Part shown: positions 43,967 through 52,598 of the stretch, in pieces
How positions within the stretch are numbered: the stretch's first letter is position 1
How the letters are laid out: every line of letters starts with the position of its first letter
Assembly (NCBI GenBank): GCA_963663635.2
Contig: CAXXMY010000009.1
Coordinates: 62,001 to 126,000 of the forward strand
DNA from: Poriferisodalis sp963663635
Lineage (GTDB): Bacteria; Actinomycetota; Acidimicrobiia; Acidimicrobiales; Poriferisodalaceae
Direction: 5' to 3'
Length of the DNA: 64,000 bases
The notes under the pieces: model-generated
Told to the model about the DNA's origin: nothing
Databases searched by the model: none
The model's input: the letters and a program-made list of their open reading frames with translations, nothing else
Made by a program: the position numbers and the translations under genes

Positions 43967-45000
43967 TCCTAGATGATTAGTTCCAAGGTTTTAGTGGTCG
44001 TAGGCGGTGAGTGAGCGGCTGGGGCGTGTTCGGTGGTAGGTCTCGTTGTGCCAGATGGCGGCGGTGAGGGCGAGGAGGCGGGCGCCGATGCGCACGGCGA
44101 CGCCGGCTTTGGTGCGGCCTTTGTGGCGTTCGAGGCTGAGCTGGCCTTTGAGGGTCTGGATGATCGATTCGATGATCTGGCGCAGGGGCCGCAGGAATCT
44201 GGCGCCGGGACGTGGGGCCTCGGATCGGGTGGCGGGGCGCAGCACGGTGATGCCGACGTCGTTGAGGTCGGCTTCGAACGCTGCAGAGCGGTAACCCTTG
44301 TCGGCGATGAGGGTCTGGCCCGCTCTGGCGACCCCGGCCGCGTCGATCATGTCTGCGCAGACTTCGCGCTCGTCGGCTTTCGCGCCGGCGACCGCGAACG
44401 CGATCGGCAGTCCCGAGGGCGTGGCGACAAGGTGCAGCCGCAGGCCCCAGAAGTACCGCGAATGCGACGCGCAGTAGCCGTATTGGGCCCATCCCGCGAG
44501 GTCAGAGCGCTTTTGGGTCTCGCGGCTTCGGCCGCACTCGACCGGCGTGGAGTCCACCAGCCACACGTCGTCGTGCCACGACTCGCACTCGCGTGCGAGG
44601 CATCCCATGACACCTGCGATCATCTCGGCGCTGCGCCGCAGCCGCTTGTTGTACCCGTCGCGGTTGGGCAGATACGGGAACCACGGCCGAAGATGCGCAT
44701 GGGCGTAGCGCACGAACTGCGACTCGTTGTCGAACCCCAACAGCGCCGAGATCACCGCCAAGGTGACCAGCTCCGCGTCCGACAGCTTCGGAGCGAACCC
44801 CACCACAGGCCGCTGCGGCGCCCACCCAGGGTTCTGCGCCAACAGGTCATCGATCCTCACATACAGTGCGGTCGCGAGGGTGTCCAAGTCCGGGCCCATG
44901 CTGAGAACCTCCAAGATCGAAGCGTGAATACACACCCCGAGCTTGGACACCCTCACCCCACAACCGGTGGACCCCACCCCTTGGAACTAATCATCTAGGA
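43967..45000. mobile_element. IS982-type insertion sequence
   Basis: Perfect 22-bp inverted repeats bound the element: 43967-43988 and 44979-45000 (TCCTAGATGATTAGTTCCAAGG and its complement). If the outer CTAG at each end is a target duplication, the element proper is about 43975-44992 with 18-bp arms CTAG-flanked; because CTAG is a palindrome, repeat and duplication cannot be told apart. It carries one intact transposase gene and nothing else. It sits between the molybdoenzyme gene and an MBL-fold gene. Confidence 0.88.
43991..44899 (-). CDS. IS982 family transposase
   Basis: 302 aa from ATG 44899, which has GGAGG 8 nt upstream; an in-frame GTG at 44977 lies almost on the terminal repeat and is less likely. 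Family sequence includes ALYVRIDDLLAQNPGWAP, LSDAELVTLAVISALLGF, and the DDE region: VWLVDSTPVECGRSRETQKR, YFWGLRLHLVATPSGLPIAF, ADKGYRS and a downstream Glu in IIESIIQTLKG. The gene is full length and uninterrupted, so the element may still be active. Confidence 0.9.
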   Translation of the reverse strand: MGPDLDTLATALYVRIDDLLAQNPGWAPQRPVVGFAPKLSDAELVTLAVISALLGFDNESQFVRYAHAHLRPWFPYLPNRDGYNKRLRRSAEMIAGVMGCLARECESWHDDVWLVDSTPVECGRSRETQKRSDLAGWAQYGYCASHSRYFWGLRLHLVATPSGLPIAFAVAGAKADEREVCADMIDAAGVARAGQTLIADKGYRSAAFEADLNDVGITVLRPATRSEAPRPGARFLRPLRQIIESIIQTLKGQLSLERHKGRTKAGVAVRIGARLLALTAAIWHNETYHRTRPSRSLTAYDH

Positions 45001-45001
45001 T
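44996..45001 (+). promoter_or_regulatory. Possible -10 element (TAGGAT) at the IS junction, before the MBL-fold gene
   Basis: TAGGAT spans the last bases of the right inverted repeat and the first base outside. It ends 6 nt before ATG 45008. No Shine-Dalgarno sequence is present, so a leaderless start is likely; the normal -35 region has been replaced by IS sequence. Confidence 0.35.
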
Positions 45002-45007
45002 GCAGCC

Positions 45008-45649
45008 ATGGCTTTGCACTGGTCCGCCACCGGCATCGAGGTCCACAAGGAAGTCGTGCGTCCCATCGACGGCGACCTGCCCCACGGGTTTCCCGACGAC
45101 TTCGACAACAACGTCTTCACCATCCGGTGTACCGAGACCGGCGAGGCGATGCTGATCGATGCCGCCAACGAGCACGAGCGCCTGCTGGAAGTGTGCCGAG
45201 CGCTGGGCGTCACCAAGGTCGTCGAGACGCACGGCCACTGGGACCACATCCAGGCGGTGCCGGCAATTCGCGACGCCGGCATCGAAGTAGGCATCACCGC
45301 CGAGGACGCCTTGATGCTGCCCAGCTACGACTTCATTCTCGAAGACGACTCGGTGATCGAGCTCGGGCGTCTGCGCATCCGCACCATCCACAACCCCGGC
45401 CACACGGCGGGCTCGATGAGCTTCCACGTGGAAGGCACGCCGCTGCTGTTCACGGGCGACACGCTGTTCCCGGGCGGTCCAGGAGCCACCGGCTTCGGCG
45501 GCGACTTCGACCAGATCATCCGCAGCATCGAGGACCGGATGTTCTCGGCGTTCCCCGCCGACACGCTCGTGCTGCCCGGCCACGGAGCGGACACCACCAT
45601 CGGCAATGAGTCGCCGCACCTGCAGGAGTGGATCGACCGAGGCTGGTAG
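45008..45649 (+). CDS. MBL-fold metallo-hydrolase
   Basis: 213 aa. Metal motif THGHWDHIQAVP (HxHxDH), then HNPGHTAGSMSFHV, LFTGDTLFPGG and LPGHGADTTIG provide the remaining His and bridging Asp. This small class includes glyoxalase II-like and persulfide dioxygenase-like enzymes; a definite substrate cannot be named. A sulfite-oxidase-like gene is the next real gene upstream, beyond the IS, so sulfur metabolism is possible but unproven. The IS ends 7 nt before its ATG. Confidence 0.88.
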   Translation: MALHWSATGIEVHKEVVRPIDGDLPHGFPDDFDNNVFTIRCTETGEAMLIDAANEHERLLEVCRALGVTKVVETHGHWDHIQAVPAIRDAGIEVGITAEDALMLPSYDFILEDDSVIELGRLRIRTIHNPGHTAGSMSFHVEGTPLLFTGDTLFPGGPGATGFGGDFDQIIRSIEDRMFSAFPADTLVLPGHGADTTIGNESPHLQEWIDRGW

Positions 45650-45660
45650 ACGCGAGCGGG

Positions 45661-45714
45661 CTTACCCCGTCGCCACACGGCGACCGTGCTTACCCCGTCG
45701 CCACACGGCGACCG
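45661..45714. repeat. Tandem duplication (28-bp period) containing a hairpin, at the end of the ABC permease gene
   Basis: CTTACCCCGTCGCCACACGG and the following CGACCG (45661-45686) recur exactly at 45689-45714. Each copy contains GTCGCC-ACAC-GGCGAC, a 6-bp stem with 4-nt loop. The right copy encodes the last residues and stop of the permease (leftward); the left copy is a non-coding duplicate. The hairpins, one on each side of the convergent 3' ends, may act as terminators. Confidence 0.75.
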
Positions 45715-46511
45715 AGCGACCTGAACGCCATATAGAACGTCACGACGGCGAGCCCGACGATGGCGGCTGTCCCCTTGGCGATCACCGCAAGGTCCCAGCC
45801 CTCGAACAGGATCGCCCGCATCCCCTCCATCAGGTAGGTGACAGGGTTCCATCCGGCCACGGCGCGCAGCCAGCCGGTCATCAGCTCACGAGGCAGGAAC
45901 GACGGTGTCAAGAAGGCGAACGGGAAGAAGATCAAGAACGACGAGTTCACGGCCGCTGGATTCCCGGTGCGCAGCGCAACCGTGTACGGGATGCCGCTGT
46001 ACGCGATGCTCCATGCGATAGCGAGCAGCAAGAAGACCAAGAAGCCCAAGAAGCCGGTCTCGAACCACACCCCGAAGATGAGCCCCATTCCGACGACGAA
46101 CAGCGCCAAACCCAGCGCCATCACGAGGTCGGCCACCATGAGCCCGAACAGCAGCGCGGTGCGGCGAATCGGAGTCACGAGCATCCGGTCGAGATAGCCG
46201 GACTGGATGTCGATCACGAGCACGCTGGCCCGCGAGATGCCGGTGACGGCAAAGATGATTGCGACGGGAAGCTGGAAAGCCCGGTAATCGAGGCCGACGG
46301 CGCTCCCGGCAGGCGCTTGGCCCTCCACGAACGACTCCAAGGCGCCCGTGTTCACGATGAAGAAGAAGACCGGGATGATCAGCGCAGGGCCCATGTACTC
46401 GGGCTCTCGCAGCACGCTTCGTACGGCACGCCTGGCGATGGTCGCGACGTCGGTGAAGAAGCCAACCCGGTGCGTCAGTTCGCCGCCGCGAGCCACCACG
46501 TCATCTGTCAC
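45690..46511 (-). CDS. ABC-2 type permease, DrrB-like
   Basis: 273 aa. Starts at GTG 46511, overlapping the ATPase stop (GTGA). Six membrane helices, for example PALIIPVFFFIVNTGAL, VAIIFAVTGISRASVLVI, LVMALGLALFVVGMGLIFG and GFLVFLLLAIAWSIAYSG; SGYLDRMLVTPIRR is the cytoplasmic loop found in drug-exporter permeases, and FFPFAFLTPSFLPRELMTGWL is typical of the daunorubicin-exporter group. The substrate is unknown; the family name does not prove drug export. Confidence 0.88.
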   Translation of the reverse strand: MTDDVVARGGELTHRVGFFTDVATIARRAVRSVLREPEYMGPALIIPVFFFIVNTGALESFVEGQAPAGSAVGLDYRAFQLPVAIIFAVTGISRASVLVIDIQSGYLDRMLVTPIRRTALLFGLMVADLVMALGLALFVVGMGLIFGVWFETGFLGFLVFLLLAIAWSIAYSGIPYTVALRTGNPAAVNSSFLIFFPFAFLTPSFLPRELMTGWLRAVAGWNPVTYLMEGMRAILFEGWDLAVIAKGTAAIVGLAVVTFYMAFRSLGRRVATG

Positions 46512-47557
46512 GATTCAGCTCCGATTTCGGCTGCGTTGACGCCCGACTGCGCGATTTCGAGGGCCGCAGCGTCCTCGGCCGCAGCTTCCTCGGCCGCTGC
46601 CATGCGGTGCCCAGTTGCTTGGAGAAACACGTCGTCAAGCGACGGCGTGCGCACTGTCAGGGCGAGCGGGTGCACTTCCGCTCCGGCAAGCGCCACAGCC
46701 ACTGCTCCGACGAGCCCAGCACCGTTCGACGTCGCGATGGTGATGCCTCGGAGTCCCTCCGTGACGCCGTCCACATCGGCGACGTTGCGCGCCACGTCTG
46801 CAGCACGCGAGATGCAGTGAGGTTCCAGGTCCACCACGATCACATCTGCACCTACGGCGCGCTTGAGCTCCGCGGGAGTTCCCTGCTGCACGATCCGTCC
46901 GTCAGAAAGGATCGCTACTCGATCGGCGAGCTCGTCAGCCTCTTCGAGGTACTGGGTGGTCAGGAAAACCGTCACGCCCAGCTCAGTGTTGAGCCGCCGG
47001 ACCTCCTCCCAAACCTGAGCGCGGCTGGCCGGGTCGAGCCCAGTGGTCGGCTCGTCGAGGAAGAGCACCTCCGGGGCATGGATCAGCGATGCAGCCAAGT
47101 CCAGGCGTCGCTTCATCCCTCCGCTGTAGGTCGAAGTTCGCGCATCGATGGCGTCACCGATGTCGGCGAGGTCGATGGCCCGCTCGATGGAAGCAAGGCG
47201 GTCGGCTGGACGCAGTCCGTAGAGCCGCGCCTGCAGGTCGAGTATCTCGCGGCCGGTTTGCTTGTCGTCGAGCGCTGCGTCTTGCATGGCGACGCCGATG
47301 CGGATCCGCACCTCACCGGGGTTCTTCGCCACGTCGTAACCGGCAACTCTGGCGGTGCCCGCAGTCGGGCGCAGCAAGGTGCACAGCATCCGCACAGTGG
47401 TGCTCTTGCCGGCGCCGTTCGGACCCAGGAAACCGAAGATCTCACCCTGGCGGACCAGCAGGTCCACGCCGTCGACTGCCCTCACCGAACCGAAATCGCG
47501 CACGAGTCCATGGGCCTCAATTGCCGTCACGGACCCACCAGGCGTCGCCTCAGACAC
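46508..47557 (-). CDS. ABC transporter ATP-binding protein, DrrA-like
   Basis: 349 aa. Walker A GPNGAGKSTTVRMLCTLLRP, Q-loop VAMQDAALDDKQTG, signature YSGGMKRRLDLAASLI, Walker B VLFLDEPTTGLDP and switch LTTQYLEEADELADRV, all typical of daunorubicin-resistance-type ATPases. The C-terminal region (about 230-349) ends in an Ala/Glu-rich helical tail. Co-translated with the permease. Confidence 0.92.
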   Translation of the reverse strand: MSEATPGGSVTAIEAHGLVRDFGSVRAVDGVDLLVRQGEIFGFLGPNGAGKSTTVRMLCTLLRPTAGTARVAGYDVAKNPGEVRIRIGVAMQDAALDDKQTGREILDLQARLYGLRPADRLASIERAIDLADIGDAIDARTSTYSGGMKRRLDLAASLIHAPEVLFLDEPTTGLDPASRAQVWEEVRRLNTELGVTVFLTTQYLEEADELADRVAILSDGRIVQQGTPAELKRAVGADVIVVDLEPHCISRAADVARNVADVDGVTEGLRGITIATSNGAGLVGAVAVALAGAEVHPLALTVRTPSLDDVFLQATGHRMAAAEEAAAEDAAALEIAQSGVNAAEIGAES

Positions 47558-47608
47558 GGGCGGCAGGCTACCGAGGAGCCTGCGGTCTCGACGGATGCTT
47601 TCGGGCGT

Positions 47609-49078
47609 TCAGGATGACCCGGACATCGACGGGAGCACGTCGATGTGGCGGGTGGCGGACTCCCAGGCGTGGGCCAATTCGAGCACTGAGCGGTCAGCGC
47701 GATGGCGGCCGACCAGTTGCAGGCCAACGGGCAGGCCGTCGGTGGTGAAGCCAGCCGGCACCGAGATGGCGGGATGGGTCGTGACGGTGATGTCGCTGCA
47801 CGAGCGCATCCAGTCGATGTAGGTCTCGAATTCGACACCGTCGATTTCGGTGGGGTACTCGATCTCGACATCGAACGGGGGCACCTGAGTGGTGGGGCAC
47901 GCCAGGAATGCAAAGCCGCCGCCATCAGGTGACATGAACGCATCGACGCTGGCAAACAGCTGGGTGTGGCGACGGCATGCACTCGCGTACTCGGCAGTCG
48001 ACATCGACAGGCCTCGTTCGATGTTCCACACCAGAGTGTCCTTGAGCTGGTCTCGGTGCCGTTCGAGCAGCGGCCCATGACCGACGGCGAACGTCCAGGC
48101 ACGACGAGCCTGAAAGATGTGCGGGGCATCCGACAGATCGGGCCACGCCTCGACAACATCGCAGCCCAAGTTGCTCAGCGCATCAGGCACGTTCGCCATC
48201 GCGGCTCGCACCGCAGGATCGACGGGCAGCCCGCCTGCATCCGGTGACCACGCCACCCGCACACCGCGCAGATCTCGCTCCAGCGAACCTGCGAAGACCT
48301 CCGGCGACTCCTGATTCGACACCGGCGAGCGGTCATCGGGGCCCGCCAGCGCTCGCAGGAAGAACGTCACGTCGGTCACGGTCCGGGCCATCGGGCCATC
48401 GACCGCCAATGGGAACCACGCGTCCTGCGAGGTGGTTGACGGCACCCGTCCTGGGGATGGCCGGAAGCCCACGATGTTGCAGAACGCGGCAGGGTTGCGC
48501 AGCGAGCCACCGAGGTCGGACCCGTCGCACAGCGGCAGCATCCGGGTAGCCAGCGCCACCGCTGCACCGCCACTGGAACCGCCGCACGTCTTTGCGAGGT
48601 CATAGGGGTTGCGCGTGATGCCGAACACCGGATTGAACGTGTGCGAGCCGGCGCCGAACTCAGGCGTATTGGTCTTGCCGACCATCACCGCGCCAGCTTG
48701 CCGCTGACGTTCCACCACCAGCGCATCGATGTCGGGCACGAAGTCGGCGAACAGCGGTGAGCCCATCGTGGTGCGGACGCCGGCTGTCAGCGCCAGGTCC
48801 TTGTGCGCCACGGGCAGTCCGTGCAGCAGTCCCAGCGACTCGCCGCGGGCGTAAGCGTCATCGGCCGCGGCCGCCCGTTCGGCAGCCAGTTCGGGAGTGA
48901 ACGTGACGATCGCATTCACGGCCGGGTTGACCTGATCAATGCGTTCAAGATGCGCCGCGAGCAACTCTCGCGCCGAGATCTCGCCGTTCGCCAGCATCGC
49001 CGCCATCTGTGTCGCGGCCAGCCCGCAGATGCCCGCTTCGTCCCCAGAGCCCGTGTCCATCGGGTCATTGGACCACAA
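47609..49078 (-). CDS. Amidase (amidase-signature family)
   Basis: 489 aa. The Ser-Ser-Lys triad is clear: Lys in LPVAHKDLALTAG, cis-Ser in KTCGGSSGGAAVALA and nucleophile Ser in DGSDLGGSLRNPAAF. Hydrolyses an unidentified amide. Start at 49078; the Met six codons later (49060) is an alternative. It diverges from the M20 peptidase, and the pair may act on related amide substrates. GatA of the tRNA amidotransferase is excluded because gatB/gatC are absent nearby and the C-terminus differs. Confidence 0.9.
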   Translation of the reverse strand: MWSNDPMDTGSGDEAGICGLAATQMAAMLANGEISARELLAAHLERIDQVNPAVNAIVTFTPELAAERAAAADDAYARGESLGLLHGLPVAHKDLALTAGVRTTMGSPLFADFVPDIDALVVERQRQAGAVMVGKTNTPEFGAGSHTFNPVFGITRNPYDLAKTCGGSSGGAAVALATRMLPLCDGSDLGGSLRNPAAFCNIVGFRPSPGRVPSTTSQDAWFPLAVDGPMARTVTDVTFFLRALAGPDDRSPVSNQESPEVFAGSLERDLRGVRVAWSPDAGGLPVDPAVRAAMANVPDALSNLGCDVVEAWPDLSDAPHIFQARRAWTFAVGHGPLLERHRDQLKDTLVWNIERGLSMSTAEYASACRRHTQLFASVDAFMSPDGGGFAFLACPTTQVPPFDVEIEYPTEIDGVEFETYIDWMRSCSDITVTTHPAISVPAGFTTDGLPVGLQLVGRHRADRSVLELAHAWESATRHIDVLPSMSGSS

Positions 49079-49086
49079 TCACCGCC

Positions 49087-49092
49087 TAAGTT
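49087..49092 (+). promoter_or_regulatory. Probable -10 element (TAAGTT), leaderless start
   Basis: TAAGTT ends exactly 7 nt before ATG 49100 of the M20 peptidase gene, and no Shine-Dalgarno sequence is present. Only 21 bp separate that ATG from the divergent amidase start, so this promoter overlaps the amidase 5' end. Confidence 0.45.
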
Positions 49093-49099
49093 GCAGCCC

Positions 49100-50473
49100 A
49101 TGAGCCAGTCATTCACTGCCGGGACCAGCGACGAGAACCGCCGCACCGGCCAGACCGTCGAACTGCTGCAGACCCTGATTCGCAATGAGTGCGTCAACTT
49201 CGGCACGGCGGACTCGGGAGGCGAGGTCCGGAACTCTGACACCATCCAGGCCTACCTGGAAGGCGCTGGCCTGGATCTCGAGGTGTTCGATGCGGCGCCG
49301 GGCCGGCGATCGCTCGTATGCCGCATCGAAGGCAGCGACCCGAACGCGCCCAGCCTGTGCCTCATGGGCCACACCGACGTGGTGCCGGTCAACCCCGACG
49401 GCTGGAGCCGGGACCCCTTCGGCGGCGAACTCATCGACGGCGAGGTATGGGGCCGCGGCGCGGTGGACATGCTGAACCTCACGTCCTCGATGGCAGTGGC
49501 CTTCCGGCACTTGGCCGAGACCGGCTACCGCCCCAAGGGCGACCTCATCTACTTCGCCTGCGCTGACGAGGAGGCGGGCTCGGCCTACGGCGCTCGTTGG
49601 ATGGCCGAGAACCACTGGGATGCGATCGGTGCCGACTACGTGCTGACCGAGAACGGTGGCCTCCACTCGGGTTCGTCCGACGCTCCGTTCATCGGCATGA
49701 ACGTGGGTGAGAAGGGCGTGGCCTGGCGCCGCCTGCGGGTGCGAGGCGTGCCCGGACACGGATCACGCCCGTTCCGGCAGGAAAACGCCTTGGTGAAGGC
49801 AGCAGCCGTCGTGCACCGGATCTCGAACTACCGGCCGCCACCAAGGTTCCACGAGCTGTGGCGCGAGCAGGTCGACACGCTCGGCGTCGACGACGAGACG
49901 CGGGCCATCATGCTCGACGAGACGCTCGTTGAGGACTGGCTGGACGCGCATCCCAGCGCGTCGGTGGCAGCGCACCTGTACTCGTGCACCCACACCTCGT
50001 TCTCGCCGAACGTCATCGGTGCGCCCACCACGATGAAGACGAACGTGATCCCCGACCACATCGACATCGAAGTGGACGTGAGGACGCTGCCGGGCGAGGA
50101 CGCCGCGGAGGTGCAGGCGCATCTGGATGAGGCGCTGGGCGATCTGGCCGGCGACGTCGAGGTCGAGATCATCATGAACGATCCCGCTTCGTTGAGCCGC
50201 GTGGAGACACCGCTGTGGGACGCGCTCGAGGTGGCCGTCGGGCGGCGTTTCCCCTCGGCACGACTGACCCCGCAGCTCATCATCGGGTTCACCGACTCCC
50301 GCGTGTACCGCGACATGGGTTCGGTCGCCTATGGCGCCGGTCTGTTCAGCCCCGAATTGGACGGCGGCGACTACGGCGCCCGCTTCCACGGCAACGACGA
50401 GCGAATCGACGTCGAATCGCTCTCGCTGACCACCCAACTGTGGCTCGACGTGGTCGCCAGCCTCTGGAACTGA
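49100..50473 (+). CDS. M20 family metallopeptidase
   Basis: 457 aa. Metal and catalytic residues: LCLMGHTDVVPVNPDGW (His and catalytic Asp), WGRGAVDMLNLTSSM (bridging Asp), ACADEEAGSAYGA (general base Glu plus Glu ligand), ENGG and FHGNDERIDVESL (His ligand). The dimerisation domain is inserted at about 200-320. This is the ArgE/DapE/CPG2 relatives group. It is probably a deacylase or carboxypeptidase; substrate unknown. The start choice is set by homology and the -10 hexamer; the frame is open 99 codons upstream only because of the divergent gene. Confidence 0.92.
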   Translation: MSQSFTAGTSDENRRTGQTVELLQTLIRNECVNFGTADSGGEVRNSDTIQAYLEGAGLDLEVFDAAPGRRSLVCRIEGSDPNAPSLCLMGHTDVVPVNPDGWSRDPFGGELIDGEVWGRGAVDMLNLTSSMAVAFRHLAETGYRPKGDLIYFACADEEAGSAYGARWMAENHWDAIGADYVLTENGGLHSGSSDAPFIGMNVGEKGVAWRRLRVRGVPGHGSRPFRQENALVKAAAVVHRISNYRPPPRFHELWREQVDTLGVDDETRAIMLDETLVEDWLDAHPSASVAAHLYSCTHTSFSPNVIGAPTTMKTNVIPDHIDIEVDVRTLPGEDAAEVQAHLDEALGDLAGDVEVEIIMNDPASLSRVETPLWDALEVAVGRRFPSARLTPQLIIGFTDSRVYRDMGSVAYGAGLFSPELDGGDYGARFHGNDERIDVESLSLTTQLWLDVVASLWN

Positions 50474-50526
50474 GCAGTCGCTGGGCTGCTGCGGGCAGCC
50501 TCTGTGGGGGCATTTGGGGCCAGCCA

Positions 50527-50532
50527 TACACT
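50527..50532 (+). promoter_or_regulatory. Probable -10 element (TACACT) of the sufC1-sufS-sufU operon
   Basis: TACACT ends exactly 7 nt before ATG 50540. It fits the TANNNT pattern and implies a leaderless sufC1 transcript. I see no clear operator for an Fe-S regulator. Confidence 0.45.
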
Positions 50533-50539
50533 GAGCCGC

Positions 50540-51334
50540 ATGACACTGGGCGGCATGGCGCCGGACGCCGCCTCGGGCGCACCCCTCTTCGAGATCGACA
50601 GCTTGGGTGTCCGAGCGGTTGAGGGACCGCAGATCCTCCATGGCGTGAATCTGGTCGTCAACGCGGGCGAGTGCCACGCCATCATGGGCCCCAACGGGTC
50701 GGGCAAATCGACGCTGGCCACGACGATCCTGGGATCGCCCGAATTCGAGGTCACCGGCGGTGAAATCCGCTTCCGAGGCGACGACATCTCCGAGTGGGAT
50801 CCCGATGCCCGCTCGAAGGCCGGCCTGTTCCTGGCCTTCCAGTATCCCCAGCACATCCCAGGCGTGTCGGTGCGCAACTTCTTGCGCCAAGCAGTCTCTG
50901 CACGGCGTGGCGAGGACGTGTCGGCCATCGAGATCTACGTCGCGATGGGCGAATGGATGTCACGCCTCGGCATGGACGAGTCGTTCATGGACCGCTACCT
51001 CAACGAGGGCTTCAGCGGAGGCGAGCGCAAGCGGAACGAGATCCTGCAGCTGGCTCTGCTGGAGCCCGATTTCGCCGTGCTCGACGAAACCGATTCGGGT
51101 CTCGACATCGACGCATTGCGGGTGGTGGCAACCGGACTGCAGCAGGTTCGCGCCGAGCGACCGAACATGGGCGTCGTGCTCATCACCCACTACGAGCGAC
51201 TGCTCGAAGAGATCGAACCCGACCATGTCCACGTGCTGGTCGACGGGCGGATCGTGGCCTCGGGCGGTCCCGAGCTCGCCGCTGAGCTTGAACGCGACGG
51301 CTACGAGCCGTTCGAACGCAAGGCCGCGGCGTGA
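50540..51334 (+). CDS. sufC: SUF Fe-S assembly ATPase SufC (copy 1)
   Basis: 264 aa. Walker A MGPNGSGKSTLATTILG, FLAFQYPQHIPGVSV at the Q-loop, signature GFSGGERKRNEILQLAL, Walker B FAVLDETDSGLDIDALRVVA, switch ITHYERLL. The DETDSGLDIDAL and SGGE(R/K)KRNE strings are diagnostic of SufC. It drives the SufBCD scaffold that builds clusters. Overlaps sufS by GTGA. A second, clearly different SufC is encoded at 59316-60218. Confidence 0.93.
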   Translation: MTLGGMAPDAASGAPLFEIDSLGVRAVEGPQILHGVNLVVNAGECHAIMGPNGSGKSTLATTILGSPEFEVTGGEIRFRGDDISEWDPDARSKAGLFLAFQYPQHIPGVSVRNFLRQAVSARRGEDVSAIEIYVAMGEWMSRLGMDESFMDRYLNEGFSGGERKRNEILQLALLEPDFAVLDETDSGLDIDALRVVATGLQQVRAERPNMGVVLITHYERLLEEIEPDHVHVLVDGRIVASGGPELAAELERDGYEPFERKAAA

Positions 51335-52578
51335 GCGCTGCGGTCGACGCTGCCGTCGATACAGCGGTGAAGGCACAATTCCCACTGCTGCAACGAAGCG
51401 TCCACGGCCATCCGATCGTCTACCTCGACTCTGCGGCATCGTCGCAGAAGCCGGCGGCCGTGCTCGACGCCATGGACGACTACTACCGCACCATCAACGC
51501 GAACGTCCATCGCGGCGCGTACGAGATCGCAGCAGCCGCGACCGAACGGATGGAGAGCGCCCGAGCAGATATCGCTCGCTTCATTTCGGCGCCCAGCGCC
51601 AACGAGATCGTGTTCACCAAGAACGCCACGGAATCAATGAATCTGGTGGCCAGATCCTGGGGTGGTTCCAACCTGGGCTCTGCTGACGCGATTGTGCTCA
51701 CTGAGATGGAGCACCACGCCAACATCGTGCCCTGGCACATCCTGGCCGCCGAGCGGGGCTTCGAAATCCGCTGGATCCCCATCACCGACGACGGCTGCTT
51801 GGACCTGACCGACCTGGACCGTCTGCTTGACGGGGCCAAGCTGCTGTCGGTGACCGCCATGAGCAACGTGCTCGGAACGCTCAACCCGATCCCCCGACTT
51901 GCTGCCGCCGCCCACGACGCTGGTGCGCTGATCAGCGTGGACGCCAGCCAGTACGTGCCGCACCTGCCCACCGATGTAGGCGCACTGGGCGCGGACTTCA
52001 TGGTGTTCACCGGGCACAAGATGTGCGGCCCGACCGGTGTGGGCGTGCTGTGGGCCCGCTCGGAGCTGCTCGAGGCGATGCCCCCGTTCCTCGGCGGCGG
52101 CGAAATGATCCTCGACGTCACCAAGGAGGGCTTCAAGCCCAACGAAATCCCCCACAAGTTCGAAGCCGGCACCCCGCCCATCGCGGAGATCGTGGGCCTC
52201 GGGGCCGCAGTGCGTTACCTCGAAGGGCTCGGCATGGATGCCGTTCGGGCGCATGAGGTCAGCCTCACCGGATACGCCCTGCGCACACTCACCGACCGCC
52301 ACGGCGACGACATCACCGTGCACGGACCCTCAGAGCCCGCGCAACGCGGCGGCGTGCTGTCGTTCGTGTACCGGGACGTGCACCCCCACGACATCTCCCA
52401 AGTGCTCGACCAGAGCGGCGTATGCGTGCGGGCAGGACACCACTGCGCCAAGCCGCTCATGCGATGCCTCGGCGTCTCTGCCACGACGCGGGCCTCGCTG
52501 TACGTGTACAACGACACTTCCGACGTAGATTCGCTGGCTGAGGCGCTCGACGAAGTCGGCGCACTGTTCGGCCGTTAG
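51331..52578 (+). CDS. sufS: Cysteine desulfurase SufS
   Basis: 415 aa, PLP enzyme that releases sulfur from cysteine for cluster assembly. PLP Lys in FMVFTGHKMCGPTGVGVLW, LDSAASSQKPAAV, TEMEHHANIVPW, and catalytic Cys in VRAGHHCAKPLM. The usual VDGAQ motif reads VDASQYVPH, a mild variation. Shorter loop around Cys and the neighbouring sufU mark it as a type II desulfurase of the SufS group. GTG 51331 overlaps the sufC1 stop. Confidence 0.94.
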   Translation: MSAAVDAAVDTAVKAQFPLLQRSVHGHPIVYLDSAASSQKPAAVLDAMDDYYRTINANVHRGAYEIAAAATERMESARADIARFISAPSANEIVFTKNATESMNLVARSWGGSNLGSADAIVLTEMEHHANIVPWHILAAERGFEIRWIPITDDGCLDLTDLDRLLDGAKLLSVTAMSNVLGTLNPIPRLAAAAHDAGALISVDASQYVPHLPTDVGALGADFMVFTGHKMCGPTGVGVLWARSELLEAMPPFLGGGEMILDVTKEGFKPNEIPHKFEAGTPPIAEIVGLGAAVRYLEGLGMDAVRAHEVSLTGYALRTLTDRHGDDITVHGPSEPAQRGGVLSFVYRDVHPHDISQVLDQSGVCVRAGHHCAKPLMRCLGVSATTRASLYVYNDTSDVDSLAEALDEVGALFGR

Positions 52579-52598
52579 AGGCAACAGGACTATCGGCG

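Noticed and set aside
44033..44998. A 321-codon open frame on the + strand across the IS
   Set aside because: It is antisense to an intact transposase with all catalytic motifs; a GC-rich shadow.
43967..45000. A larger composite transposon including the MBL gene
   Set aside because: The inverted repeats bound only the transposase; no second IS copy occurs in the window.
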